NCBI GenBank assembly: GCA_904063045.1
Contig: CAJFCJ010000027.1
Coordinates: forward strand, 498,501 to 562,500
Source: Dimorphilus gyrociliatus
Taxonomy: Eukaryota > Annelida > Polychaeta > Dinophilidae
Length of the DNA: 64,000 nucleotides
Direction: 5' to 3'
A program made the translations under genes and the position numbers. The notes under the pieces are model-generated. The model was not told the DNA's origin, ran no database searches, and saw only the letters and a program-made list of their open reading frames with translations. The stretch's first letter is position 1; each line of letters begins with the position of its first letter. Shown here in pieces: positions 13,140 through 27,336 of the stretch.

Positions 13140-13390
13140 TCCAAACAATAGGTATCACGCAATTTTCGAATAGAATACTCGGCTACTTTGCGTGCCCAAC
13201 AAACTCTTTGTCAGTTAGAACGTTCGATGAGGCCGTTTTTGCAAAGTAAAGCAGTCCTTCTAATCGACGACGCCACTTTTTTTCACAAAATTGACTCGGA
13301 CAGGCGGTGAAAAGGCCACTTTGTCGCCCGTCTAATGCTTTGCCCTCATACTTTACCATTCGACGCTCGTTAGACACTCTTTTAGAGAAG
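13140..13390 (-). other. Coding-like island, frame broken
   Basis: On the minus strand a frame containing NERRMVKYEGKALDGRQSG and a Cys pair (CPSQFC) runs to a stop near 13183. A different frame then immediately carries ARKVAEYSIRKLRDTYCLD to a stop near 13110. Neither begins at a convincing ATG. The pattern could be a frameshifted pseudogene, two alternative exons, or a shadow of an unrecognised plus-strand exon. It lies about 0.7 kb upstream of the SUEL-CUB-sushi gene, so a 5' untranslated exon or promoter of that gene is another possibility. Confidence 0.25.
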
Positions 13391-14084
13391 GAGTGATGTA
13401 GATTTTTTTCTTTTACTGTTTTTTATTCCAACTATATAATTTATTTTTAGCTAAACTGTTAAAAACGCTTTTGATCTGTCCAACTTTAATATCTGATACG
13501 CTTATGTATATAAATATATACAATACATTCGAAAATATTACATTTATTACTTTATAGCATAAAACTAGCTCTTAGTTGCTTAGAGAATGATAAAAAACGT
13601 CAGATGTAATAAACGCTTCATTTCATTTCACTTTTGTTTTAGACGTCATTGAGTTGTTGGAAGCAATTGAAACAACTTTTTAATTATTTTATAAATATTA
13701 ATAAATTCAAGGAGAAACAATCATTGTTTATAATAGTTTTCTTTTCTTTGTCATCCTATCCTTTCTTCTTGATATAGAAGAAGATATATATATATATATA
13801 TATTCAATGTTAGCTTAACGCACGCGACTAGTGACGCATTACACAAAAGTATGTGTAGGGTCAAAGAATAAGAATGCATATTCTCTCATTTACATATGTC
13901 GACGTTTCAACGCATTTAAATAGCTTAAGATATTCATAATTTTTTTGTATCTAATAGTACAAGAAGTAGTATTTCATACTGGAAGAAGATTCTATTGATA
14001 GTGAGTGACGCTGAACAAGACGAATTTGATGTAGGTGACGCCTCTGTAGTGTCGCCTGTTGCAGTTAAGCGCCAAAAGCCGCCT

Positions 14085-17000
14085 ATGGCGTTCAATTTTG
14101 TTCTTCTTCTCTTCTCTATTATCGGAACCGAAAGTGTTACATCGTTAATTGGTGAAAGGTTTGGCGGTAAGAAAACTTAACTCTTTTACTGCTATCATTT
14201 CAGTCTAATTAACCTTTTATTGAGTACTAGACGAGGCTGATCTAATCAAATTTATCAATGTTTTTTTGTACAATAATAGTTCACTTTTCGTAAATATTTA
14301 TGACAAATGCACTATTAAATATTTAAATTTTCAGTAGAATAGCGTAAGGTTTCTCCAATATACTTTAATCCTAATTTACAGCTATTAGACCTTGTAAAAG
14401 TTTTATTACATTTTCACCTTTTTGTCATTCCCAATACAGAAAGGGGTGATAAAAAGGATTATAGCTCAACAACTGTTTAAAAACAGAGAGATAGAGAGAA
14501 AAAACAGAGAGAACACATTGTTAATAATGATATTTTTCTCGTTCGATATTCTTATTCACAAAGTATGGTGACAAAAGCCAACGCTTTGTTAAAAAGTCGT
14601 CACGCAGACAAAAAAAGTGTCGAAGTCCTATAAATGAAAGCACTACTGTAAAGGAAGAGTTTCCGCGGCGTCTAGTAAATTAAGCGGTTCCTATCAAAAA
14701 TATTTTGTTAAGATAGAATGAGATGTAAAAAATAGGAAGACCTGTATCTCTATAATTGTTATTCAGTTGACCGTATTATTAGAAAAAGGAAGGTGTATAC
14801 AAGTCAAAAAAGTTACTTTTTCTTTGTTTTTTTTTCCTTTTTATTATTCATTATATATTATTATAGAGAAAGAGAGATAGAGGGAGAGAAAGAGAGAGAA
14901 AGAGAGTCATATCTGCATAATATAAAAAATTTAGTAACTTATTTTTATCTTTTAGATTTTCGTCTCTAAAAATCGTTAGAAATGAAATTATACTTAATGT
15001 CCTTTATAGATACCCAAAGGTGGAAAACTTTTTGAAATATCTACTAACATATAACTGTACTGTTATGTAACTTACTGGTTATTTATTATCATATACTATT
15101 ATATTAGTTTAAGATAATTACAAATAACGCAATAATCAAAATATTCTTTTTGAGCCCTTTGTTTTATTATTTCCTCTCTTTTTTTTCTTCCTTCCTTCCC
15201 TTTCTAATTTTACTTTTTCTCTATTTAAAACTATAATTATCCATACTTTAAGTATTATACCCGCAAAGAACAGACTGGTTAGTAAACTCGAAAAATGACA
15301 GACTAATCGGATTAGATGCGTATGTAAAAACTCTTTAAAAAGTAATATTAGTACTAAATGCATTAGTATGTAATATGAGTCAATACCGAATTGCTTTGAA
15401 AAGCCGGCTTAGTACGTAATAAAAGAAATGCAATATAAAAAACAGATATTTTTATTGACTATATAAGGTCAGACAGCTCTTCGCATAAAAACTTTTCCAT
15501 AAATATCCTTTATATGTTTTATTATATATAATTAACATTTTCTAGCTACACTTTTCATATTTACTTACTCCAAATGAGAAATATATACAACTCATTCATT
15601 TAACCCTTTAAGGCATTATACGATTGAATATCATTAATTAAGTAACATTCGCACAATTTTATTTATACTCTATCTTCTCTTAGCATTTTATTCCAAGTTT
15701 AAAAACGGTAAATAACCAAAAATAGAATAGTACGAAAAGAAAATAAATGAATAACCTTCTTTCAAAAGCGTTTCTTAAATCTCTTTGTTCAAAAAATCGA
15801 CTTTTCTCTTCGTTTTCAATCGTTTATTCTCTCTCTCTTTCTCTTTCTCTCTCCTACACACACACACACACACACACATACAATTACCACACATCTTTCT
15901 CTCATAGTCGTTGTCTCTGATGTATCTCCAGCATCTTCTATTTCCTTTGTGCAAAACGTTTAAAAAATATTAAACATTCTAGTTTGCAATTCAAAGGGGA
16001 GGGAGAGGATAAGGAGAGAAAGAGAGAGAAAGAGAGAGATAGAGAAAAAGAAAAAAAAGAGAGAAAGAAAGTGAAAGCAAGAGAAAGAAAGAAAGAAAGC
16101 AAGAGAAAAAAGGAGAAAGAAAAAGAAATTAAAAATTATTGATTTATAAATATTCCATCATAAAATAAGGCATACGGTACAAAAGACAACACGCAATAAC
16201 AATATGTATATCAAAAATTAACATTTAATATTATTAATCATGATAATGATGGAGCAATAGAATTAGGAAATGTCTAATTTTCCTATTTGTTTGATATTCC
16301 TTGAAACTCATATATTGAATTGTTCAAGTTTTTTTCCGATATTTTTCAATTAATGCCTCGTTTCTTTAAAAACTTTGTCGCAAAAGTTTTTAAATGCCAC
16401 TATGATTATGAATTGAATATATTGATTATTCATATAATTAGTGGAAACATAATTTAAGTAGTAATGGATATACGAAGAATTTATCTTACGTATTGCCTTT
16501 TAAAGAAATATGATACGTCTAGTACGCTATTACACATCTTATTTTATAATCAATGATAAATTGATTATTTTGTGGTGCGCGTGCAAACAACGGTTTGTTT
16601 GATAGGGGGGTAAGGATTTAGAGATAGAGAAAGAGAAAAGAGTGAAAAAATACGAAGAGCCTAAGATAAAGAAGTGTTTTGTACATGGGAGAGCCCTCTT
16701 TAATGTAAATAGCCTATATGAAAACCAATATAACGTATATATTGTTTAATAAAAGTAATCTCGTGTTTTTTGTTCTTTTCTAATTTAGTAGATATGTTAA
16801 TAACATAATTCTTGATGTGTATAAAAATAATGGTTCATATGTGAAATATAGGTTTTTAATACTATAATAATTAATACGTTTTTTGTAAGATTAGCGTTAA
16901 TATTTCCTCTTTCTTCTCTCTCTCTCTCTCTCCCTAAATATAAGTGTATTAAGACTCTTAAATAGAAAAAGATTATTAATCTTTGTGTATTTCTAATTAA

Positions 17001-18180
17001 GAGGAAAAGAGAGCAAAACATATTATAATATACTATTGTATTGATAAGGGATAAAGAAATCATGTAAAATCTATAACTAATTAAGCATTCTGTTTGTAAA
17101 TGTTTCTTATACTTGTACTATGCCATATATAGCCAATAAAACAGCTATTTCTAAAGTATATACTGTACACATTCCCCCTTGTTTTAATATAAAGATTCTT
17201 CTTGTTTAGTTTTACTAAGGTTTTTTTTAATAAGTGACATTATAAATGATTCAAAAGAAATATAGATAGCTACACTTTTCCTTTTTAATAGATTGACATC
17301 TTGTAATGAAATCGATTCGTCTAAATAATAAATATGAAAAATTAAGTGAAATTTTCATTAGAAATACAATGGAACTATGAACAAATTATTGGAAATTAAA
17401 AGATATTGGCTTGTTTAAATATTGAATAATTATTTTCCATGAATATTCATATTTATATTGTATGAATATTTAAATAAGGTTAAAATATATATTCTAACTA
17501 AAACCAGTATATAGTGTACGTTTAGCTTTAATAGATGTATAGTTGTAACCATTTTAAGGTTACTTATTAAGAAAAAGATAGCTAGAAATTGCTGGTAATC
17601 GGAAAGTGAAAGTAGCCAATTTACTAGAGATTATAAAGTTATATTAAAGACGCGTTAAATATTAGAAAAAATAGAGTAAATTCTTCTATCTTGCGCTAGA
17701 TTTCATAAATCTACTTATCCTATTCATGCTAATGAAAATTAAAGATACACACTTGTCATAAGATAAATCAGTGCTCATTATAATAAAAGTCTCTTTTCTA
17801 GCATAGTTCTAATCTTCGATTCGAAATAAAAAATGACTTAAATTAAAAGAGAGATAGAGCATAAAAAAAATGTTACTTTGATTACTTCACATTATGATGT
17901 AAGGGTGTAGTATGAAAAAAAATATCTATACTGGTGGAATGTATAATAAAATCATTATAAATTCCATTTGGCTATTGGTGATGACATTTTTTAACCAGAT
18001 AAAACGAATAGAAAGCATGTATTCTTCTAAAAATATATTCCGTAAATTAATATCAAAATTTGATCTATCTGAAGTTATATATGTATAACTGTAATCTATA
18101 AATAGGCTTTCCTTTGGATTATCCTTTGAAGTAAGCTACATTATCGATCATACCTACGATTTTACAACTATGTATTCTTG

Positions 18181-18215
<35 letters not shown>

Positions 18216-18490
18216 AACAGCTTTCAGGATGTGCGAATAGATGGTATTTGAAGGCTAATTAGGTAGAAAAGAAAAGCCTTTTCCTTACCTTGTTTTAAGA
18301 ATTTACTATAAAGATATATTTATAAAAGAAAACATCATTTACTAATCTTCTTGCAAACTAAAAACTATCTGTACTTGTAATTAGACTGGGCATTAATTGC
18401 AATTTTTTCATCACTTAATAAACCCTACAATTCTTCGTTATTTATTATCATTTCTTTTCTTTTTTTGTAATTAAATCCTTCTCTCCCTTC

Positions 18491-18524
<34 letters not shown>

Positions 18525-21500
18525 TTCGTCTGACCTTTGTGACGTAATTTACTTTTATACAATTGAAAAAGAGTAAAAGCTATTTTTTATCATATGATCA
18601 CTTTTAACAAGAGCAAAAATTGCAAAAACATTCTATATTTACACTTTTTTGTGTTTTCAAATATCAATTATATTCTGTAAAAGAGTAAAAGTATAATATA
18701 TTTCTATGTACTGACATCTTTAGTAAAATGAACTTAAAGGCTTTTTTCTTTTTATTTCTTTCAGGTAAAGCGTTCACTTGTAAATCTCTGGAATCAATTA
18801 ATATTTCGTGCCTACCAAACGAAGTGTTGAGAATATCCAGCGCCTTTTTTGGTACTTTTAGAGATAGTAACTGTTTTGATGATTCAGTAATTTCAATACC
18901 CCAATGCGCTGTTGATATTACGATGTACCTGTCAAGAAAATGCTCGGCTCTTCCAAGTTGCTCTTTGACTATTCCGGATGAGAACATATCGAAGAGTTTT
19001 AGCTTGTTCGAAAGTAGAAATAAGGAGGCTTGTCGGAGGGCGGCCCCTTTTATGAAAACCCTTTTCTCCTACTATTCATGTGTACCAGTCGAAGTTAAAG
19101 GTATAGTTTTCTTGCATCATTTCAGTTCTATAAGTTTCCTATCTTGTCGTATACATTACAAAGATATCTAAAATGTAAGAAATAATTGATCATTAATCGG
19201 TACGGTCTCAATTCAATAGCGTATCACAGATACAAGGCAGGAAATAGACTATCCGTCTTCCGTGCGGATAATTAATTGAATATTCTCAGTTATAGACTAA
19301 TGAAGAGTAATATAAAGCTGACATATTCTCATTTCTTTCCTAACGATAATATATACGAATATAGATTCATAAAGACATTGCGTATTACAGTTAAATTTGA
19401 TATTATTGCATAAATCACTGACTCTTACCAAAGTTCAAGTGATATCAAACGCTGCATTTATATCTATCTTTCCACTGCATTTGATATTATTTCACGGTAA
19501 TATCAAAAGAAAAAGAAACTGTTAAGTGATTATATGAAGTGTGTATAAACAGCCTTTTATGTGTATTGCGTATATACAGTATATATCTATATATATACAG
19601 TATATACTGTATATACTGAATATACAATATCTGTTCAATGTACATAACATTAAATAGAATTCCATATGTAAAGTCTTTGCTTACGATACTAGTTGTATTG
19701 TGTATGAAGCGTACGATTGTTTTTTCCGTATGAATAACAAATGAACAGTATTTTTTTAATCAGTTTTAGCTGCAAAATGATTAATCACCTTATTCATTGT
19801 TTATGTTCTATAGATTTTTTATTTAATTATTCAAATTTTACATATTTTTTTGTGTTTTGTATAAAGGTAACTGCGAAAGGGCACAGAACGTAATTAGCGC
19901 TAACTCAGGATACTTAAGCCCAAAGATAAGACGCTGCACCATCACATGGCTCTTTCGGGCAGGAATCGGGCAACGCTGGAAGTTCACTTTGATTGACTAT
20001 TCAACTGGCTTAAGCCAACATAACTGCGCTTTCATGACTATTGCTGATATTGAATCAAAGAGGAACCTATCAAACGTATGTCACGCTAACGAGCCCTCAC
20101 TAAGCAAAGGTCACGAGGTTAGGGTCACCTTTCACTACTCTCCAAACTCATCCAACTTTCTACTACATTATGAAGGTAAGCATTTTTTTGCATTATCCTA
20201 AAGGCTATTCAAGAAAAGAATTATAGCCAAGAGTCATCACCTTAACGAATACATTAAGCGTAAATTTAATAAAGAATGGGAAATGATTTCATTACATCTT
20301 ATTTCTGCAATGTAAAATATGATTAAAACAATTGAACCTCTCGTAAATAAAGAGATTTCTATTTCTAAATATCAACGTACTATTACCATTCACAAAACTA
20401 ATCAGTATAGGCCTAGGTTGTTTGATTAATGCATATAGGACATGACGATCCAGGTTTGTTTGACTCCAATTTATGCATTCTTCCAAAATAAAAATTTACG
20501 AAAAAACGATTAACTTTCTTAACGGAATAGAAAAACAGAGAGAGAGATAGGATGAATTCAATATTTTACAATGTTTACAATTCCAAAACTAAGGAATAGA
20601 ATTATTAGGAGAAGAAGAATAAGATTGTATTCCTTTGTTATTATTTTAATTGAGCTGTATCATTCGTCATTTATCTTTTTTTTTTTCCAATTCATAAACA
20701 AATTGAATAGTAGTCAATCAATGCACGATCGGTTTAACGCTCGTTTTTTTTATTATTTAAAAGAATATAAACAATGTAGAGTTTATAACATGTAAACCTG
20801 TATTTAGACATCTACAATTTACACTTCATATACGTTATTTAAAAGTTGTTAATAAAAAGGTAGAAATTATGCTTATCTTTCTATTATACAGTATATCTAT
20901 ATACTGTACTTTTATATTAAAAATGTCTTTTCAATTTACAAGAGTGGAAGGAATTATGTGGTTTTTAAAGATATATATATCTATATATACAGTATATATA
21001 GACATATATACAGTATATATACAGTATATATATATTACCTCTTCATATTCTTTTTACAATAAATTTCAATAGATTTTTGATTTTGGTGCATAAACTCTAT
21101 CTTTTTTTTGCCTTTGTTGTTTCTCTGCTCACGCATCTATATATATATAAGCTATAAATTTATATGTGCATATATAGCATATATGAATGTAAAAATAATA
21201 TAAGGGCACTCTGAATAAAACGTAGAGCACTCTCAGTGTACATGAAATAGACTGCCCTGATATTTCTGATGTTTTAAATATATAAGAGAGACAGCCATAG
21301 ATCCAGCTACCAGTAGGTAACTAGAAAATGTCATCTTTACCTTGTAGACATAAAACTATATGTCAATAAATATTTGGAGAATGCTTTAGACTGTATTTTG
21401 CAAGTAATGATGTAATAAAATTAATAAGGTTAAAATTTTTTATAGACTAATGATAAAGTATTTGTTAAAAGCCTTTAGTTTTTATTTTTTATAAGAAAGA

Positions 21501-23265
21501 CAGTATTTTTATAATCTTTTCAGTTATCGGGTGTAAAATTTACCAACCGGGAAAGAACGTATTCATTTCCTATTCGTCTTCCTCGGTCGTCCGTCTTAAA
21601 TGCAACTTCACCTCCGAACGCACTTGGAATTTGCAGTGTGTAAATAACAGCTGGTTAGGAGAAGTTCCGAATTGCGTGGCGTTCAATGTAGGCGTCACTT
21701 CCGGTTTATGGAACGGAGCCGCACTTTATATCGCCGTTGGCATTGGTATTCTCATTGCCTTCGTTCTACCAGTGGTCGTGCTCTTTTGTCTACGAACGTA
21801 TGTTGCTTTCCTCAAGTTTTTTTCATTATAGCAAACTATATAAAACGAATATGTGAACTCTATAATTAATTTACAAAATACTTCTCATAGTATCCGTCCT
21901 ATCAGTTGGTCCATTTACAAAAACGAAAATCAACCATATTACTAGGCATAACGTAAGATTATGAAAAAAACAAATTAATGTATATTCTCTCAATTAGGAA
22001 ATGCTTCGCTAGTCTGTCTAAATATAATATGGTGTTAAGTCGACTGGTACTAAATATAGCGCCTTGAGGAAGGCGTGGTATAATAAGTAGTCTTGAAAGA
22101 TAATTTTTTAATGGTTAAAGATAATACCACTAGAGGTGAACATAGAGCTAAGTACAACTTGAGGTTTTATCCCTCTCTTTTAAACTATGACAATGACATT
22201 GATGATGCAGTTGATAACCAAGAGCAATAGGAACGAAATTCTTTTTCAGATAGAAAAATAACCAGTACTAACAAAACACTCGGAAAACTTACCGTCAACT
22301 ATGTATAGGGATCATTGTTAGGCCAAATGAATCAGGACTTGTCCATTAGGCAGTACAACTTGCCCTATTTAGACAATACTAATGAATGATTGATCTATTC
22401 GACGAAATCTGTAGCATTTATTAGGAAAACGAATAGAACTAGACAAAAGTCGGTTAGGTGCACATTCTATGTTTATATTTCTAAATAACTTTGCTTGGCT
22501 AAATATTACAATAAAAAGAAAGACAGAAATACAGAATAAGCGTAACAGGAGAAGTAAAAACTAAAGAAACAAAGAAAGAAAGAGAGAAAGAGAGATAGCT
22601 AGATAAAGATAAATAGATAGGGAGAAAGAGAGTGAAAGAGAGTGAGAGAGAGTGAGAGAGAGTGAGAGAGAGGAAGAGAGAGAGAGAGAGAGAAAAAAGG
22701 AGAAGAGATAAACGAACTGTTAGCCTAATTTATCCAATTTAACTAAAGAGACTATTTTAATCTGTTTTTTTTTTGTTTTTTTCTCTTTAGGCGTCTACTA
22801 AACAAAAGACACTCAGGTGAAGAAACTCCAAATTCAATAACGTTAAAAGTCTCCCATAATGAAGTTTATAAAGAGTTAAATAACATAAAATTATTAACTG
22901 GGCAGTCTTCTCCTTGCTCTATTGCTTCCTCTTATGAACAAAGCCCTAAATCTGACTTTTTTCGTCATCAAAATACTTTGGACACATTTAGAAATCGGGC
23001 AGAAACTGTTTACGCAAGAGGACGACCTATCAGAAGTGTTGCAGCCAGGAACGCTCAACCAGAAGTACTGTATGACTTTTCAACTGTACGTCCTCTGACA
23101 GCTGTAGTAAAAACTGCTGATGACATACATATCTTTGAAACTGCTGCTCCAGACGATGGAGGATTAAATGTTTACGAGAAATCAGATGCTGATAGATTAA
23201 AAAAGAATAGCTATACATATGGAGAAAAATTAACAATACCGACTAATTGCAATTTCAAAATTTAA
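14085..23265 (+). CDS. SUEL lectin-CUB-sushi type I membrane protein
   Basis: Exons 14085-14166, 18765-19100, 19867-20175, 21524-21797 and 22791-23265 join in frame to 491 residues. The first three introns are phase 1 and the fourth phase 2. Residues 1-17 are a signal peptide (MAFNFVLLLFSII). Residues 31-136 form a SUEL/galactose-binding lectin domain with eight cysteines (33, 43, 64, 75, 87, 93, 117, 133). Residues 140-242 form a CUB domain with four cysteines (142, 163, 193, 211) and the SGYLSP signature. Residues 246-293 form a sushi/CCP module (Cys 246, 269, 281, 293; W before PNC). A transmembrane helix spans about 307-332, and a 159-residue tail holds seven tyrosines. One domain per exon suggests exon shuffling. 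The role is probably a cell-surface adhesion or recognition receptor; the ligand is unknown. The start is the first ATG in the frame and gives a clean signal peptide. Confidence 0.85.
18182..18211. repeat. TA dinucleotide repeat
   Basis: An uninterrupted TA run inside the first intron of the SUEL-CUB-sushi gene. This 4.6-kb intron otherwise holds AT-rich DNA, a CA repeat at about 15855-15880, GA-rich DNA at about 16000-16130 and a CT repeat at about 18490-18530. I see no nested gene. Confidence 0.9.
22560..22698. repeat. GA-rich tract with 10-bp AGTGAGAGAG minisatellite
   Basis: This purine tract in the last intron of the SUEL-CUB-sushi gene contains four near-perfect AGTGAGAGAG units (22631-22670) and then a pure GA run. 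The same AGTGAGAGAG unit recurs at about 53410-53430. Confidence 0.85.
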
Positions 23266-23418
23266 GCGGTAGATGGCAGTAGCTACAAATTTTATATTAT
23301 CAGTTTTTCTTATAAAGAGAGTATTGATGAAATTTTGAAGCTTTAAAAGGAAAATGATATAATAGAAGTTGATAAGAATTAATCTACTTGCATTGGAGGG
23401 AAAATATCGGGGGTTTCT

Positions 23419-23424
23419 AATAAA
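23419..23424 (+). terminator. AATAAA polyadenylation signal
   Basis: AATAAA lies about 155 bp after the stop of the SUEL-CUB-sushi gene and is its likely 3' processing signal. In an AT-rich genome this hexamer is common, so the assignment rests on position. Confidence 0.4.
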
Positions 23425-26400
23425 ATAACCGATATGAATACCCCAATTGGAGAGGTCGATTAAGAAATTTCATCTTGTCTCATATCTACTATGAAAACAT
23501 TGATAATAACGAATATTTATATATTTCAACTTCTGCACAAAATGACAATTTAATGTGATCAATTCATTAGAAAGTATAGCTTTATATATACAGCATATTT
23601 AAAACTATATATATATTGTATATATAGTATATGTAATGCACAGTTACTGTGTATACATTAAAATATACATGCATATATTACATATACTGCATATAAATGA
23701 GACATATATATATATATATATATATAGACATTAATTATTCAAGGTGCAGTTTGTACACCGTCCCGTCAAAGATGCTTTTCAAACTAGTTATGAAAATAAT
23801 TTCAAGATTTTCAATGTTTTTTTCATGTTTAAGTTATTATAAATTACGAAAAAGAGAACATTTTTCATAAACATTTTGTATATATAAATAGATATCTCTG
23901 TTCGTTATTCATTTCAATAGTTTAACCAATTAATTTTCATATATTCATTCAAATGAAGAAAATAACGAAGATTACAGTGAAAAAATGTGCAAGACGATAA
24001 GATTTCTTTTCAGCTAAGCTTATTAACGGAAAGCTATGCTCATTCTATAAAATGGGTCAACTATTGGTTCAGGTGATCAAATTGAATAGGTAATAAGTAA
24101 ATTCGTATTAATTAGTTTGAAGAAATAGGAACTATATAACTTTAGATGAAATTTTAATAAGTTATAACGGATAAAGGTTGCAATTACCATAAAGAATTAA
24201 AATACAATTTTTGTAATTGCTCTTTTTGTATAGAATGTATTTATCATTCTAAAGATTATCTCATTCCCAATTCAGAAATATTATTATCGAATGAACTCTA
24301 CTGGAAGAGTAGTGCTAGTTCAGTTGTGGAAGAGATAGTAGAATTTGAAAGAAATTCTAAATACCAAGGGATATATAAAATACATGGGAAAAAGGTTATT
24401 TTTGTTCACCGTTGCCCTATTTCTCTTTTGTTAATGAGTTATTTAAATATATATTATAAAATTGTGCGAATATTGAAAAAGGTAGAGAGAAATAGAAAGA
24501 CGATTAGAGATTGAAAGAAGATTGGTAAATAATGTAAACATAGCAGATACGATAAATAATAATAATAAGGAAAATTTTAACAACGGCTATAATGAGAAAA
24601 GCACAAGGGAAATTGTGAAAAAAGTTCCTATTACGAAACAACGTATCTGATTTATTAATCAATAAATAACGAATTTTAATGAATTCTTTCAAACATAGAC
24701 ATAAACTTGGTTTCAAAATTCCTTAGAAACCACTTAAAAGGCAGATACACATATAGATCTAAGCGATTTGTGGTTTCATTACAATCATAAGAGAAATGAG
24801 AACAATACCGAACCTAAGAATAAAGGAACAGACGAAATTATCTGTACAACTAATTAGCCATATCACACTTAAAAAATGAACTGTCTAATAAAAGCCTCAA
24901 TGTTTAATTGTATCAATATATATATATACATTAATTTAATGTTTGTTTCGTATTCTTGCAATAGTAAAGGAGACTGTATATTATAATATATCTGCTAAAA
25001 CTCTTAATTGATACATTTCTTTCATTATTCCATGACTAATTCTTAATAAAATCAACATTTTCTCCAAATATAATTAATAAATATAAATAATACAATCGTT
25101 TTTTCACTCCACTACTCCTTTTCCTTTTTTTTCATCCTATTACTCTTCTCCCTTATTATTCTACCACTCTAACCTTACTAGAAATCAAATATGGAGTAAA
25201 ACATTTTACAAAATCGGAAATTGAATCGGCAACTGGAGACTTTTGGGAATTATAGTAGTGACATGATGGAAATGTTAAAATAGGAATAGAATACAATAAA
25301 ATAGAATCTTAGGAAATTGGAAGAGTATGCGCATGCTGTTTACAAAACAAATAAGATACGAATAAAAAATATCTTTGTCTCTTCTTTTCTTTCTTTTTTT
25401 GAGATTAACTAAAAATTAAAATATACTAGCAAGTACAAACTCTTTGCATCATATTTATTTCTTTATTGATTTATCCCTCTCTTTCTCTCTCTCTCTTCTT
25501 TTCTTAAAATAATACTGGATAATAATTCTATCATTCTCTTCTATAAAAGAGGTACAAATTTTCTGAATAGGCTTAAATTATAGAAATTGATTGTAATTGA
25601 TGAGTACCATTCCATATTTTTCATATTTATTTAGCGACGCGTAAAAATAATAAAATCAGTTAAAGAATAAAATGACAATAAGCGGTGTTACTAAATATAT
25701 AAATAGACTAAACTATCTTTTAATAGATAAACCAATCGATAACAAGAATAAGAGAAAGAGTAACGATAAACAATGAGAGAGATGGATAAACAGATACAAG
25801 CGGACGAGAAAGAGAGAGAGAAGAAACATAGAAAAGAGAGAAACATAGTACACACTCAAAGACTTACATATTCATACTTAATCTATTATTTTCAAAGGAG
25901 TACTATTTTTACAGTTATGAATGAAAGAATACGAAAATTTTAGGCTGAAACACGGTACATTTTTTTTTATTCTGCTACGTTAACACATTTTTCTTTAGAA
26001 AAATAATTGTTTTCTATATTTCATAGGCTTACAGTAAATTTTTGTATATAGAGAGATGTATTTCTACTGGTAAAGAATGATAATATAATGGAAAATTAGT
26101 AATAATCTAATTTTCAAAAGATTGTCTTTGAAATGCAGTATTTTAGGTTCATACTATGTTCTTTTACGTGGAATAAGGAAGAAAGAGAGAAAGAGTTCTT
26201 CTTTAAACTATTTTAAGTATTACATAAATGAGATGCTTTCTTATCAACTTCTGATAAATTTTTCAATGGTTACGAGCCTTTCCATTCATTTAAAATTTAA
26301 GAAATATGTCTCGAATAAGTCATCTTCTCTACTTTGAAAATTGTCAGATATGTCTTTTATTCTTTTCAATAAAAGAGAAGATTGACTTGTTAGTAACTTT

Positions 26401-27304
26401 TTGAATAAAATATATACATACTATATACAGTATTAGCTAACAAATGGCCATTTCTCTTTTACCACAGGAAGTTGTCCAACTCGATGGCTTATAGTTAATA
26501 ACAATATTTCTTTTTAATTTTATCATAATCTGATTGTATAGTCGTTTATCTCGAAAAGAGACGAGGTAAATAGAGAGAGAGAGAGAGAGAGAAGCAGAAG
26601 ATAAAAAAGAGTAAACAAAATCTGAATTTTAAGAATGAAGATACGAAAGAGGAGGTAATAGGAATGTAGATCATTAGTAATTACACATTAGTCAAGCTAT
26701 TAGTGATAATATGTCTTTTGATTAGGAAAATAGTCGAGTTTACGTTGTCGAGGTGCCTAGACTGAATACTTATTTGATATTTTAACCAATACCTATGATA
26801 TATTAGAAACATACAAATATTTTGTATGTTATATAATCTATTTTCTACACTTTGCTATATTCCAACAAGTTACCTATGTAAACTTTTAGTCAAAAGAAGA
26901 ATTGTCTTTAAAAATAACTTGCCTAGGTAACATTTCCATTCTCTAAGCAGTAAAAAGATGTAGCAAAAGTAAACAAACAATAAACAATGTCATACTGTAG
27001 TTATATATTTTTTTTATTAAAATAGAAGAATACTTTGAAAGTGAATCAGTTTGAAAATTGAAATATATGTTTGCTTCTATTCTAGGTCTTCTATCCCTTA
27101 ACATTTTAAACTGTTTGTTAATCATCTTATTATTTATTTAGATAGCAATCTTTACATCTTAATAAACAATTTTAAAGTGTTAAGTGTATGTATCCCATAT
27201 TAGATTTACTTTTGTATTTGCAACTATGTATATTAATTATTTATCATCTTATTATGATCGTTTCTCTGAATTGAATTTAATAATAATAGAGTTTTTATAT
27301 AATT

Positions 27305-27336
27305 TTTAAAGGCGTTTCCAATTAGACGCCTTTAAA
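27305..27336. other. Perfect 11-bp stem-loop
   Basis: TTTAAAGGCGT (27305-27315) and ACGCCTTTAAA (27326-27336) are perfect reverse complements around a 10-base loop. The loop and 3' arm contain CAATTAGACGC, an 11-mer also present in the stem-loop at 9064-9121. It could be a terminator-like or small RNA hairpin, or a relic of a short inverted-repeat element. Confidence 0.4.

Noticed and set aside
18664-18987. Minus-strand 107-codon frame
   Set aside because: It covers the SUEL exon in antisense; the plus-strand exon has matched splice sites, phase and the lectin cysteine pattern.
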